A stretch of 43,120 nucleotides of DNA from positions 1 through 43,120 of the forward strand of contig JAGBCD010000003.1 of the NCBI GenBank assembly GCA_017938155.1, given 5' to 3'. The notes beneath the pieces were generated by a model that worked only from the letters and a program-made list of their open reading frames with translations, made no database searches and was not told the origin of the DNA. Origin of the DNA: Paludibacteraceae bacterium. GTDB taxonomy: Bacteria; Bacteroidota; Bacteroidia; Bacteroidales; Paludibacteraceae. Below are positions 33,854 through 42,686 of this stretch, piece after piece. The number at the start of each line of letters is the position of its first letter. Position 1 is the first letter of the stretch. The translations under genes and the position numbers were made by a program.

Positions 33854-35688
33854 TGCCCTTGCGTATTCTCATATTAGCCGACCCATATTGCAAGCCTGCC
33901 TACACACCGCGGTTACGCTATGTGTGCGACTATCTCATACGCCAAGGACATCAAATAGAGGTCTATACAGAAGCCTTCGAAGCGCACGATTTTGAGCATC
34001 ACTACCCTATCCACGAAAAGCCCCTGACATACAACAATACCTTCCAATGGGCATTGCATGCTTTTTGGTCCTTACTGACCGATTACCGCAACAGGGCCTT
34101 TACGAAATGGGTAAGCCAACAGGTGGAGAACAAAACGTATGACATCGTTTTTTGCACAACATTCTCCACCTTTCCACTGCGAACAGCACATGAACTATCC
34201 AAACGATTACATGTCCCTCTCGTTGTAGATATACGTGACATCGAAGAACAAGTGCCTGGCAGGCAATACCAAAACCACCGACAATGGTGGGCACGTCCAT
34301 TCAGCATATGGTACCGAAACATCAATATCATGCGCAGAAACAGAGCGTTAAAACAAGCCCATGCTATTACTACGATTTCACCATGGCATGTGCAATTCTT
34401 GAAGAACATCAACCCCAACGTGCATCTTATATACAACGGCTACGACCCTGAACAGTTCTATGCCGAAGATATACCGACAGAAACATTTGATATCGCCTAT
34501 ATCGGTCGCTTGTATCCTTTCCAAAATATCCAACCCGTACAACAAGCCATCGAGCAACTGCATAACCCCGACATAAGACTCGTGTATCATACTCCCCAAC
34601 ACCAACCCATCCCCATCCATCAAGTGGGAGACGTCTTGAGGCGAACGAGCATAGCCGTCGTACTCACTTCCGAACATACACATGGTATGATGACAACGAA
34701 GTTCTACGATGCCCTGGGATGCGAAAAACCTGTACTATGCGTACCTTCCGACAAAGGAGTGTTGGCACAAACGATTCAACAAACCAACGCCGGCATTGCT
34801 ACGGACGACATTGAGCAAATCAAACACTTCATATCAGACAAATACAACGAATGGAAACAGCAGGGATATACGCGCCAACCCGTAATACAGAAACACCTTT
34901 TCTCACGTCTCTACCAAACCGAACGGCTGGAGCAAATACTACTACAAACGACCCAACCCACCATCTCCATCATCATTCCGTATTACAATGCTGCCACGAC
35001 GCTCAATAGGTGCCTCGATAGCATCATAATGCAGTCCTATCCACACTTGGAAATCATTCTCATCAACGATGGTTCTACCGACCAAAGTCCTATCATCGCA
35101 CAACAATATGCTAAAAAAGATAAACGCATACGCCTCATCGATGTACCACATGCAGGACAATCTGCCGCGAGAAACGAAGGACTGAAACATGCCAAAGGAA
35201 CATGGATATCCTTCATCGATAGTGACGACTACCTACCACAAGACCTCTACGCCGAATTGGTACGCAACATGCCACCACATACTGATATACTTTCGTTTGG
35301 CTTCGCTAGAGTAAACGAACAAGGACAGATAATCTACCAACGCAAACCACACAACCCCTACCGATATACGGTGTCTTGGAATAAACTATACAGAAAAGAC
35401 TTTTTGGACCAACATCACATCACCTTCGTACAAGGCATGTACTACGAGGATGTGCTCTTCAACATCGATGCATGGTTGGCGCACCCTATACAACACACAC
35501 TACCCATCATCGGCTACCATTATGTAGCCAACAACCATTCCACCACCGCCACCAAGCACCCGGAAGACCAAAAGAAACTATTTACACAGTTGCACAAAAG
35601 ATTAAAACAACACACCCCATGCAACAACACATTGTTGCTTATCTATACCATTATAAGACTTAAATTACATTTTTTACGTTCGTTATGA
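33853..35688 (+). CDS. Fused GT4-GT2 glycosyltransferase
   Basis: 611 residues. Residues 1-~365 are a GT-B fold transferase: ILILADPYCKPAYTPRLRYV at the start, VVDIRDIEEQVPG near 121, FDIAYIGRLYPFQNI near 212, and a C-terminal DALGCEKPVLCVPSDKGV near 287 for nucleotide-sugar binding. Residues 370-~590 are a GT-A fold GT2 transferase: TISIIIPYYN at 370-379, LINDGSTDQSP near 395, GQSAARNEGLKHAKG near 430, and FIDSDDYLP (the DxD-type motif) near 453. It probably adds two sugars in sequence to the same glycan. It is soluble, without helices. The gene is C- and A-rich on its coding strand, unlike uvrA or rimO. Confidence 0.88.
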   Translation: MPLRILILADPYCKPAYTPRLRYVCDYLIRQGHQIEVYTEAFEAHDFEHHYPIHEKPLTYNNTFQWALHAFWSLLTDYRNRAFTKWVSQQVENKTYDIVFCTTFSTFPLRTAHELSKRLHVPLVVDIRDIEEQVPGRQYQNHRQWWARPFSIWYRNINIMRRNRALKQAHAITTISPWHVQFLKNINPNVHLIYNGYDPEQFYAEDIPTETFDIAYIGRLYPFQNIQPVQQAIEQLHNPDIRLVYHTPQHQPIPIHQVGDVLRRTSIAVVLTSEHTHGMMTTKFYDALGCEKPVLCVPSDKGVLAQTIQQTNAGIATDDIEQIKHFISDKYNEWKQQGYTRQPVIQKHLFSRLYQTERLEQILLQTTQPTISIIIPYYNAATTLNRCLDSIIMQSYPHLEIILINDGSTDQSPIIAQQYAKKDKRIRLIDVPHAGQSAARNEGLKHAKGTWISFIDSDDYLPQDLYAELVRNMPPHTDILSFGFARVNEQGQIIYQRKPHNPYRYTVSWNKLYRKDFLDQHHITFVQGMYYEDVLFNIDAWLAHPIQHTLPIIGYHYVANNHSTTATKHPEDQKKLFTQLHKRLKQHTPCNNTLLLIYTIIRLKLHFLRSL

Positions 35689-36947
35689 CGAATCAGGATA
35701 TACTCAACTTGCTCCATCACGAGGTCACTCCTGCTATCGGTTGCACCGAACCCATTGCTGTGGCATTATGCGTAGCCAAAGCCACCGAGAAATTAGGGCA
35801 TGAACCTGAACAGATAAAGGTGAACGTGTCCAAAAACATTTACAAGAATGCAATGGGAGTAGGCATCCCCAATACCAGTATGACAGGACTACCCATTGCC
35901 ATCGCTTTGGGAGCTACAATAGGCAAATCAGCCTACCAATTGGAGGTCTTACGAGATGCCAAAACGGAGGACATTCACTATGCCAAAGAATACCTGGCAC
36001 GGACACCCATTCACATCGACATTGAGCAACAAAACAAGAGCATCCTATACATCCATGCAGAAGTCCGTTTTGCTCAACAAACAGCCATGGCGACTATCCA
36101 AGACGAGCACACACACTTCATTGAGGAAGACTGCAAAGCCTCAATGCCTAACAATAGTGATGAAGCAAAGCAACCTACCCTTAGCCTACGGCAGGTATAT
36201 GATTTTGCAACCAGCGTTGATACAGAACAACTACTATTTCTACTACAAGGAGCCAAAATGAATGTCGCCGCTGCTGAGCGTTCGTTCGATACCCACTACG
36301 GCCATGGGCTGGGCAAACTTTTGCAGCAACCCAATGAGCACGTTGAGAAACTATATGGCAACACTCTGCTAACCAAGATCATCAGTTATACATGTGGAGC
36401 GTGTGATGCACGAATGGCTGGGGCCATGGTACCTGTAATGAGCAACTCGGGGAGCGGCAATCAAGGTATCGCTTGCTCCATTCCTGTCTATTTGTATGCA
36501 CAGGATAACCATTCATCACAAGAACAATTATTGAGGGCGCTCGCAATCAGCAACCTCACCGTTATTTACATGAAGCAGTCGCTCGGAAGGCTATCTGCCT
36601 TGTGCGGATGCGTCGTCGCTGCCACGGGGTCGGCTGCTGGAATAACATACCTCATGGGAGGACAATACACTGAAATAACCTACGCCATCAAGAACATGAT
36701 CGCCAATATCAGTGGAATGATATGTGACGGAGCCAAACCTGGATGCTCACTCAAAGTCACATCCGGAGTCATGACCGCTGTACTATCGGCCACACTCGCT
36801 ATGCAACACCGCGTGGCTACACCCAACGAAGGTATCGTGGAAGAGGATATCGATCGGACCATCAACAACCTAACCAGAATAGGGCGAGATGGCATGAACG
36901 AAACCGACAATCTAATCATTGACATCATGACGCATAAAAAATTATAA
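35685..36947 (+). CDS. UPF0597 / L-cysteine desulfidase family protein
   Basis: 420 residues. It belongs to the CyuA/YhaM (UPF0597) family; an archaeal member is an iron-sulfur L-cysteine desulfidase releasing sulfide, ammonia and pyruvate. Conserved cysteines are present: Cys20 in AIGCTEP, Cys237 and Cys240 in YTCGACDARM, and one in KPGCSLKV near 350. A serine-dehydratase-like fold is suggested by SGSGNQGIACSIP and GMICDGAKPGCS. The start overlaps the glycosyltransferase stop by 4 nt (ATGA) though the function is unrelated to glycans. It would detoxify or use cysteine in the cytosol; the exact substrate is inferred from family. Confidence 0.88.
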   Translation: MTNQDILNLLHHEVTPAIGCTEPIAVALCVAKATEKLGHEPEQIKVNVSKNIYKNAMGVGIPNTSMTGLPIAIALGATIGKSAYQLEVLRDAKTEDIHYAKEYLARTPIHIDIEQQNKSILYIHAEVRFAQQTAMATIQDEHTHFIEEDCKASMPNNSDEAKQPTLSLRQVYDFATSVDTEQLLFLLQGAKMNVAAAERSFDTHYGHGLGKLLQQPNEHVEKLYGNTLLTKIISYTCGACDARMAGAMVPVMSNSGSGNQGIACSIPVYLYAQDNHSSQEQLLRALAISNLTVIYMKQSLGRLSALCGCVVAATGSAAGITYLMGGQYTEITYAIKNMIANISGMICDGAKPGCSLKVTSGVMTAVLSATLAMQHRVATPNEGIVEEDIDRTINNLTRIGRDGMNETDNLIIDIMTHKKL

Positions 36948-36966
36948 TCACTTAATATTTATTACT

Positions 36967-38604
36967 ATGTACAAATTTTCATTTACTACCGTTGGAGGTT
37001 CTACCCGTGTTAATATTCATACGGGAGAAGACATCCGTCACTTGGCTGAACTGGACCAAAAAATGTGGACCGTACTTTCATGCCCTACCACAGGACTTGA
37101 AATAGACGAGAATAGTCTCAAATGTATGGATACGGACCAAGACGGAACATTGCATGTCAAAGAAGTTATCCAAACTGCAGAATGGATTTGCGGAAATCTC
37201 GTCGATGCCAATTCGTTGTTACTCTCCACCGACCAAATAATGATTGACAACATCGCCAATCCACAACTCAAAGAGTTGGCAACGAACATCGCTGGAGAAA
37301 ATAACTATATCGACTTGAATATCGTGAACACGGTCATCGCCAATGCACAACAACAAGTCGCACAACAACCCCTCCCATCTGCACCATATAACGCTGAAAT
37401 AACAGCCGCATGCAAAGAAAAGAAAGACGAATATACCAACTACTTCCGTCTCACCAAACTACAAGAAGCAGGATTAGCCACTATACCCGCTGATACACCC
37501 GTTCCTGGGATGAGCGAAGAGGAATACAATCAAATGCTCGGGGCAATCACTGCACATGAGAACGAAGTGGCTGCGATACAACAAGCAAATGCTGATGCTA
37601 TAGCTGCTGCCACTGCACAATACGAACCTTTGAAGAAAATGATACTCGTTCATCGAGACCTATACACCCTATTGCGTAACTTCGTTACACTTAACGATTT
37701 CTTCTCCAACGACCCAAAACAACTGGCCATTTTCCAAGCAGGAACACTCATCATCGATCAAAGGGCATGTTCCTTGTGTATGATAGTCAACGACATGGGC
37801 AAACAAAATGCGCAAGCAGGAGCATCGGGGATGTTCTTGGTTTATTGCAACTGCCGTAGCAAGAAACTCAACAAAACCATGGATATCGTTGCAGCTATCA
37901 CCGTTGGAGATATCAAGAATATCACCGTAGGCAAAAATGCCATTTTCTATGACCGTAAAGGCAACGATTGGGATGCTACCGTCACCAAGATTATTGATAA
38001 CCCTATATCCATCAGTCAAGCATTTTGGAGTCCATACCGCAAGTTCGGACAATGGGTAACTGACCTTATCAATAAATCCGCATTGGAAAAAGATAAAAAA
38101 GCTTTTGAGAGCATGACAACCACCGTACAACAACAAACAGCACCGGCGGATGCTGCTAAGAAAGAAAGTTTTGATATTGCTAAGTTCGCCGGTATCTTTG
38201 CTGCTATCAGCATGGCATTTGGTGCTATTGGATCTGTCTTAGTCGATTTGGCTAAGGGCATCAATGCCTTGGAGTGGTACAAGTTGTTGGCGGCTATCGT
38301 TGCCATTTTGTTAGTCATCTCAGGACCATCCATGGTACTGGCATGGATTAAGCTGCGCAAACGCAATTTGGCGCCTATCCTCAATGCCAACGGCTGGGCT
38401 ATCAACGCAGAAGCCATTATCAATGTTGTTTTCAGTTCCACACTCACTACACAAGCCAAGTTCCCTATTTTACAGGTGAAGAAACACAAGAAAAACCGCA
38501 AATGGGCCATCGCTATTGCAGTTATCGTGAGCGTATTGCTCATACTTGCACTGTTAGGATACTATTTCTGCTGCCAACAAGGCTGCAACCTTTGCGCTCA
38601 ATAG
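36967..38604 (+). CDS. Membrane protein with EF-hand-like motif, unknown function
   Basis: 545 residues, no signal peptide. A calcium-loop-like EF-hand sits at 55-66 (DTDQDGTLHVKE, matching DxDxDGxxxxxE). A helical, Ala/Gln-rich middle follows. Near 260-345 there is a beta-rich module with ACSLCMIV, YCNCRSKKLNKTMD and ITVGDIKNITVGKNAIFYDRKG. Three transmembrane helices lie at about 405-428, 436-460 and 511-535, and the protein ends in a Cys-rich YYFCCQQGCNLCAQ. I do not recognise a characterised family. It is flanked by the desulfidase-family gene and rlmH, and gives no operon clue to function. Confidence 0.75.
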   Translation: MYKFSFTTVGGSTRVNIHTGEDIRHLAELDQKMWTVLSCPTTGLEIDENSLKCMDTDQDGTLHVKEVIQTAEWICGNLVDANSLLLSTDQIMIDNIANPQLKELATNIAGENNYIDLNIVNTVIANAQQQVAQQPLPSAPYNAEITAACKEKKDEYTNYFRLTKLQEAGLATIPADTPVPGMSEEEYNQMLGAITAHENEVAAIQQANADAIAAATAQYEPLKKMILVHRDLYTLLRNFVTLNDFFSNDPKQLAIFQAGTLIIDQRACSLCMIVNDMGKQNAQAGASGMFLVYCNCRSKKLNKTMDIVAAITVGDIKNITVGKNAIFYDRKGNDWDATVTKIIDNPISISQAFWSPYRKFGQWVTDLINKSALEKDKKAFESMTTTVQQQTAPADAAKKESFDIAKFAGIFAAISMAFGAIGSVLVDLAKGINALEWYKLLAAIVAILLVISGPSMVLAWIKLRKRNLAPILNANGWAINAEAIINVVFSSTLTTQAKFPILQVKKHKKNRKWAIAIAVIVSVLLILALLGYYFCCQQGCNLCAQ

Positions 38605-38668
38605 GTGCATACCATTGCTTTCTAATAGAGAACTGGAGAGCACCGCGCTCTATTTAGTGTTTTGAAAC

Positions 38669-39139
38669 ATGAAAATAACGTTATTAGTTGTAGGAAAGAC
38701 TACTGACAAGACATTGGATACACTCATACAGGAGTATAAAAACAGGTTGGCACACTATGTTAGTTTTGACATAGCATGTGTCAACCTACGACTCAAATCC
38801 GATAGGTTATCCATCAACGAGCAGAAACGAATGGAAGGCGAAATGATCCTACTCAACATACCTTCCAGCGCCGAACTTATTCTGCTGGACGAACATGGCA
38901 AAGAGTTTCGCAGCATTGAGTTTGCCGACTATGTACAAAAGAAAATGATGCAAGGGAGAGATGTTGTCTTCGTTATTGGAGGACCTTATGGATTCAGTCA
39001 GGAGGTCTACGACAGAGCTAACAGCAAACTATCATTAAGCAAGATGACCTTCTCCCATCAGATGATACGCCTACTTTTTGTTGAGCAACTCTATCGAGCC
39101 TTTACCATCCTCAAAAACGAACCCTATCACCACGAGTGA
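38669..39139 (+). CDS. rlmH: 23S rRNA (pseudouridine1915-N3)-methyltransferase
   Basis: 156 residues, the usual length of this SPOUT-class enzyme. RlmH methylates pseudouridine 1915 in helix 69 of 23S rRNA on the assembled ribosome, using S-adenosylmethionine. Visible motifs are the N-terminal KITLLVVGKT, LILLDEHGKEFRSIEFA near 73, the knot-forming FVIGGPYGFSQEV near 103, and the C-terminal FSHQMIRLLFVEQLYRAFTIL, ending in YHHE as in the family. It lies 64 nt after the EF-hand membrane protein and is followed by a GC-rich hairpin and a repeat patch. Confidence 0.96.
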   Translation: MKITLLVVGKTTDKTLDTLIQEYKNRLAHYVSFDIACVNLRLKSDRLSINEQKRMEGEMILLNIPSSAELILLDEHGKEFRSIEFADYVQKKMMQGRDVVFVIGGPYGFSQEVYDRANSKLSLSKMTFSHQMIRLLFVEQLYRAFTILKNEPYHHE

Positions 39140-39140
39140 A

Positions 39141-39162
39141 GGAGTGCGACGGAACGCACTCC
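39141..39162 (+). terminator. Hairpin after rlmH
   Basis: GGAGTGCG (39141-39148) and CGCACTCC (39155-39162) form a perfect 8-bp stem with a 6-nt loop, 1 nt after the rlmH stop. No U-run follows, so termination is uncertain. The left part (GTGAAGGAGTGCGACGG) matches, reversed, the sequence CCGTTGCACTCCTTCAC near 3083-3099 at 15-16 of 17 bases. Confidence 0.5.
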
Positions 39163-39242
39163 GAGTGTTGTGCCCGAAGAGTCCCCACTCTAAGGATTAG
39201 CGCAAACATAGAACCATTACCCGTGGGAGGGGTAGGGGTCTG

Positions 39243-39305
39243 ATAACTCATAATTCATAACTCATAACTTATAACTTATAACTTATAACTCATAACTCAT
39301 AATTC
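39243..39305. repeat. Heptanucleotide tandem repeat, 9 units
   Basis: Nine 7-bp units of the type ATAA[CT]T[CT] in register over 63 bp. It has the same unit length as the arrays at 2871, 10337 and 33430, but a different base sequence. Confidence 0.85.
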
Positions 39306-39318
39306 AAAATTAGCGGTG

Positions 39319-39360
39319 CCGTCCTCTAAACTGTAGGGCTCTGCCCGTCCTCTAAACTGT
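39319..39360. repeat. REP-like module, two inverted copies
   Basis: CCGTCCTCTAAACTGT occurs at 39319-39334 and 39345-39360, separated by the palindrome GGGC/GCCC. It is the reverse complement of the core found at 2801-2844. In both places the core comes in two copies beside a 7-bp tandem array. Confidence 0.8.
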
Positions 39361-39389
39361 ATGTTATTCGCTATTTTCAAGAGAAACAA

Positions 39390-39417
39390 CAGTCCACACC
39401 CAAAAGGATGTGGACTG
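39390..39417 (-). terminator. Terminator of the BspA-small protein unit
   Basis: Arms 39390-39401 and 39406-39417 pair at 11 of 12 positions around a 4-nt loop. In the minus direction the hairpin is followed by TTGTTTCTCTTG, a T-rich tail. It lies 35 nt past the stop of the 39-residue gene. Confidence 0.7.
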
Positions 39418-39451
39418 GATATATAATTAATTGGTTTAATGTTTGTACGTA

Positions 39452-39571
39452 TTACCAACCTTCAATGTTATCCATGGGGATGTCATTGATATAGATGCTT
39501 GCACATAAAAATGTGCTTGGTTCCAAATCTACTACTTGCGTATCTGGAGTTTGATATACATTCTTTTTCAT
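39452..39571 (-). CDS. Small protein, 39 residues
   Basis: The frame begins ATG AAA AAG at 39571 and ends TAA at 39452-39454. It reads MKKNVYQTPDTQVVDLEPS, then a short hydrophobic FLCASIYI, and ends DNIEGW. The opening matches a very common but uncharacterised type of small Bacteroidales protein (MKK-x-Y-x-x-P-x-x-x-V-hydrophobic-x-L). It lies 43 nt after the BspA-like gene on the same strand and before a terminator hairpin, so it is probably the second gene of that transcript. The single Cys near residue 23 could matter for lipidation or disulfide formation, but no signal peptide is clear. Function is unknown. Confidence 0.65.
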   Translation of the reverse strand: MKKNVYQTPDTQVVDLEPSTFLCASIYINDIPMDNIEGW

Positions 39572-39614
39572 ACTATGGTGATATATTTATTATCGTTTTA
39601 CATCTATTTTATCT

Positions 39615-42600
39615 TTATAGCGCAATGAATACTTTCTTGCCGTTGATGATATAGAAGCCACTTACTGTTGGAGTATCCACTTTGCGTCCTAAGATGTCGT
39701 ACACTCCTTCTTGCATTGGTGCAACGATAGATTCGTCGGTGATATTATCCAACGCAGTCGTTGCGTTCTCTTCGGAGTAATCCATACTCACACGTTTGAT
39801 GCCCGGTATAGCAGGGTGATCTTTGTCAGATATCTCATCCAATTCTATGTATGCACGATTTGCAGCCAAGGAGCAGCCATCTCCACACAATACCATCCTA
39901 TCGCCTGCAACAAGGTACTTTCCTTTTAGGAAATTGGATGCAGCCGTGATGCCATCAAAGGTGCCATGCAAACCATTATGCGAAAGTGGGATGGCGCTGG
40001 TGGTATTATCGTAATAGATAGTCACCTCATTGCTGTGAGGATAGAAGATATAAGGCTTGCCTGCTTCAAGAGTCTTCACTTCGTCGAAGAAAATCTTCTT
40101 TTTGTTTTTGAGGATGTGTGCTATCTCATAGAACGTTGCTCCTGTGAAGTTGCTCGAACCATGAGGCAAACAGATGGTGTTGTAGCCGATGCGTACATTG
40201 CGAGAATAGGAACCATTATTTTGCTCAAACTCTGCTGTGAGTTTCATATCTTCAGTCACTGTCAATGTGCGTGGATTGTCGGTGTTGCCGTCAGACCATT
40301 GCGTAAAGGTATAGCCATCGTTTGGAGTAGCTGCAATAATCGCAGCAGTTTCACAACCTGGTTCTTGAGTGATAACAGCATTACCCATTGATTCGTCTGC
40401 AGAAGAAACCTTGAAATCAAAATGGAATTCATCATTTTCAACAAACTCGCCCACATATTCCGCCCAATACACTGCCTCGTATGCAGATTTGGTTCCGCAA
40501 GGGATATAAACAGTAATAGGAGTTTCTCTTGAAAAAAAAGTATTGCCATCTACAATTGGTGGAGTTGTAGCATTACTAGCAATAGAGGGATAAGTAGAAT
40601 ATGCAAAAGCGTATTCTTTTATTGTTGTAATACTCTTTGGAATAACTGTATTTTGACACCCAACTAAAAGTGTATTTGTGCCCGTTTCAATAATTGCATT
40701 GCAATTATCTCGGCTATCATAGTTAGGATTACCTTCTTCAACCACTATAGATGTCGCAGAATTACATCCAGTAAGGATGGCACCTTCTATCTTTGTAACA
40801 CTTTTAGGGATTTTTATCGAAGTCAATGAAGGACAGAACACGAAAGCTCTAACACCAATCGTTTTTACACTATTTGGTATTGTGATTGAAGTGAGAGTAG
40901 AGCAATACCAAAATGCTGATCTACCAATGGTGGTTACAGTATTAGGGATAATTGTATTTTTACATCCAGCAATTAGAGTATTGGTTGCAGTTTCTACAAT
41001 AGCGTTGCAATTATTACGACTGTCATATACAGGATTTCCATTCTCAACGATTATACGGCTTAATGCTGGACATCCTGCTAGTGAAGCCTCTTCTATATAT
41101 ATAACACTATTGGGGATGCTAATAGAGGTCAAAGAGGTGCAATTTCTGAAAGCCTGATTACCTATACATGTTACACTATTAGGTATAGTAATGGAAGTGA
41201 GAAATGAGCACCCTTCGAACGCGTTATATAACACAATTTGTGTGCCATTTTTGATGGTATAAGTACCTGTTAAATCATCTTTTGCCTTGATTAGACAATT
41301 TCCCATATACATACACCCGTTCTCCCAATAGGATTCATTATTGTATATTGAAGTGCCATCGAAAGCCCCATCTCCGATACTCGTCACGCTATTAGGAATA
41401 GTCACCGAAGTCAAAGAGGAGCAACCTGAGAAAGCACCCTTTGCGATACTCGTCACGCTATTAGGAATGGTCACCGAAGTCAAAGAGGAGCAATCTCTGA
41501 AAGCATAATCAGCTATAATGCGTGTTCCATTTTTAATTGTATAAACACCTGATAAACTCTCTTTTGCAGCTACTAAACAATTGCTAATGTATAGCACCCC
41601 ATTCTCCCAATTTGAGTTATCGTTGAATATCCCAGTATTAACGAAAGCCTCTTCTTCGATACTCGTCACGCTGTTAGGAATGGTCACCGAAGTCAAAGAG
41701 GTGCAATCTCTAAAAGCCCAATATCCGATACTCGTCACACTATTAGGAATGGTCACCGAGGTCAAAGAGGAGCAATTATAGAAAGCCCGACCTCCGATAC
41801 TCGTCACACTACTTGGAATGGTCACCGAGGTCAAAGAGGTGCAATAATAGAAAGCCCAATATCCGATACTCGTCACACTATTAGGAATGGTCACCGAGGT
41901 CAAAGAGGAGCAATATTCGAAAGTCGAAAGTTCTATACTCGTCACGCTACTTGGAATGGTCACCGAGGTAAAAGAGGAGCAATGGCTGAAAGCAGAAGTT
42001 CCGATACTCGTCACACTATTAGGAATGGTCACCGAGGGCAAAGAGGAACAATTTCTGAAAGCTTCATCTCCGATACTCGTCACGCTATTAGGAATGGTCA
42101 CCGAGGTCAAAGAGGTGCAATTCCAAAAAGCATAATTTCCGATACCAACGATACCATTAGGAATCGTAACCATTTTGATATCTCTTTTACAACCAACAAC
42201 TATATTGTCTTTTATCAACAATCCATCTTGTTCCTTATCTGCCAATATTGCTCCCCAATTATTATTAGACGTGCAAACACTGTTATTGATAAACTTATCC
42301 TTTGGTAAAACACAATAATAGAAAGCATTATATCCGATACTCGTCACGCTGTTAGGAATGCTCACCGAAGTCAAAGAGGAGCAACCTTGGAAAGCCACAT
42401 TTCCGATCCTCGTCACGCCATTAGGAATGGTCACCGAGGTCAAAGAGGAGCAATAAGAGAAAGCCCCAATTCCGATACTTGTCACTGCATAGGTAATGCC
42501 GTTATACGTAACAGACGATGGGATTGTAATATCCCCTGAATATTTAGTATTTCCACTTGTTACCTCCACTGTATAGGGGGCAACATTGCTGGTAATGTTA

Positions 42601-42686
42601 TAATAAAAATCTCCCGATTGAAAATCGTATGCCCAAAGCATAACGGAGGTCATTAGGGTTAGAAAAAGAGTAAAAAACTTTTTCAT
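39615..42686 (-). CDS. BspA-type leucine-rich-repeat surface protein
   Basis: 1023 residues. A signal peptide (hydrophobic run ending VMLWAYD) is followed by a large array of ~23-residue LRR_5 units with the consensus SVTIPNSVTSIGxxAFxxCSSLT (written here in two parts: SVTIPNSVTSIG and AFxxCSSLT). Non-repeat inserts such as NWGAILADKEQDG and ENGVLYISNCL break the array. After the repeats comes an InlB-like segment (~755-825, with DGYTFTQWSDGNTDNPRTL), a beta-rich region, and a short C-terminal tail (GVYDILGRKV, GFYIINGKKV) like those of Bacteroidales secreted proteins. BspA-type proteins mediate adhesion to host matrix or other bacteria in some oral species; the ligand here is unknown. Confidence 0.9.
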   Translation of the reverse strand: MKKFFTLFLTLMTSVMLWAYDFQSGDFYYNITSNVAPYTVEVTSGNTKYSGDITIPSSVTYNGITYAVTSIGIGAFSYCSSLTSVTIPNGVTRIGNVAFQGCSSLTSVSIPNSVTSIGYNAFYYCVLPKDKFINNSVCTSNNNWGAILADKEQDGLLIKDNIVVGCKRDIKMVTIPNGIVGIGNYAFWNCTSLTSVTIPNSVTSIGDEAFRNCSSLPSVTIPNSVTSIGTSAFSHCSSFTSVTIPSSVTSIELSTFEYCSSLTSVTIPNSVTSIGYWAFYYCTSLTSVTIPSSVTSIGGRAFYNCSSLTSVTIPNSVTSIGYWAFRDCTSLTSVTIPNSVTSIEEEAFVNTGIFNDNSNWENGVLYISNCLVAAKESLSGVYTIKNGTRIIADYAFRDCSSLTSVTIPNSVTSIAKGAFSGCSSLTSVTIPNSVTSIGDGAFDGTSIYNNESYWENGCMYMGNCLIKAKDDLTGTYTIKNGTQIVLYNAFEGCSFLTSITIPNSVTCIGNQAFRNCTSLTSISIPNSVIYIEEASLAGCPALSRIIVENGNPVYDSRNNCNAIVETATNTLIAGCKNTIIPNTVTTIGRSAFWYCSTLTSITIPNSVKTIGVRAFVFCPSLTSIKIPKSVTKIEGAILTGCNSATSIVVEEGNPNYDSRDNCNAIIETGTNTLLVGCQNTVIPKSITTIKEYAFAYSTYPSIASNATTPPIVDGNTFFSRETPITVYIPCGTKSAYEAVYWAEYVGEFVENDEFHFDFKVSSADESMGNAVITQEPGCETAAIIAATPNDGYTFTQWSDGNTDNPRTLTVTEDMKLTAEFEQNNGSYSRNVRIGYNTICLPHGSSNFTGATFYEIAHILKNKKKIFFDEVKTLEAGKPYIFYPHSNEVTIYYDNTTSAIPLSHNGLHGTFDGITAASNFLKGKYLVAGDRMVLCGDGCSLAANRAYIELDEISDKDHPAIPGIKRVSMDYSEENATTALDNITDESIVAPMQEGVYDILGRKVDTPTVSGFYIINGKKVFIAL
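41377..42490. repeat. 69-bp coding repeats of the BspA-like gene
   Basis: About twelve near-identical copies of a 69-bp unit, each with CTCGTCACGCTATTAGGAAT-type and GTCACCGAGGTCAAAGAGG-type blocks. Spacing is exactly 69 bp across at least 41661-42083, matching 23 residues. High DNA identity between units, beyond what the protein needs, points to recent duplication or gene conversion. Confidence 0.85.

Noticed and set aside
35956-36261. 101-residue plus-strand frame within the desulfidase-family gene
   Set aside because: It is a shifted frame of a well-conserved gene and has no family features or start signal.
41581-42308. Plus-strand frames with repeated LVTLLGMVTEVKE-type peptides
   Set aside because: They are the antisense of the BspA repeat units; the repetition comes from the 69-bp coding repeats.
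41377-42490. CRISPR array
   Set aside because: The 69-bp periodic repeats have no unique spacers, are in frame, and encode LRR units; no cas genes are present.
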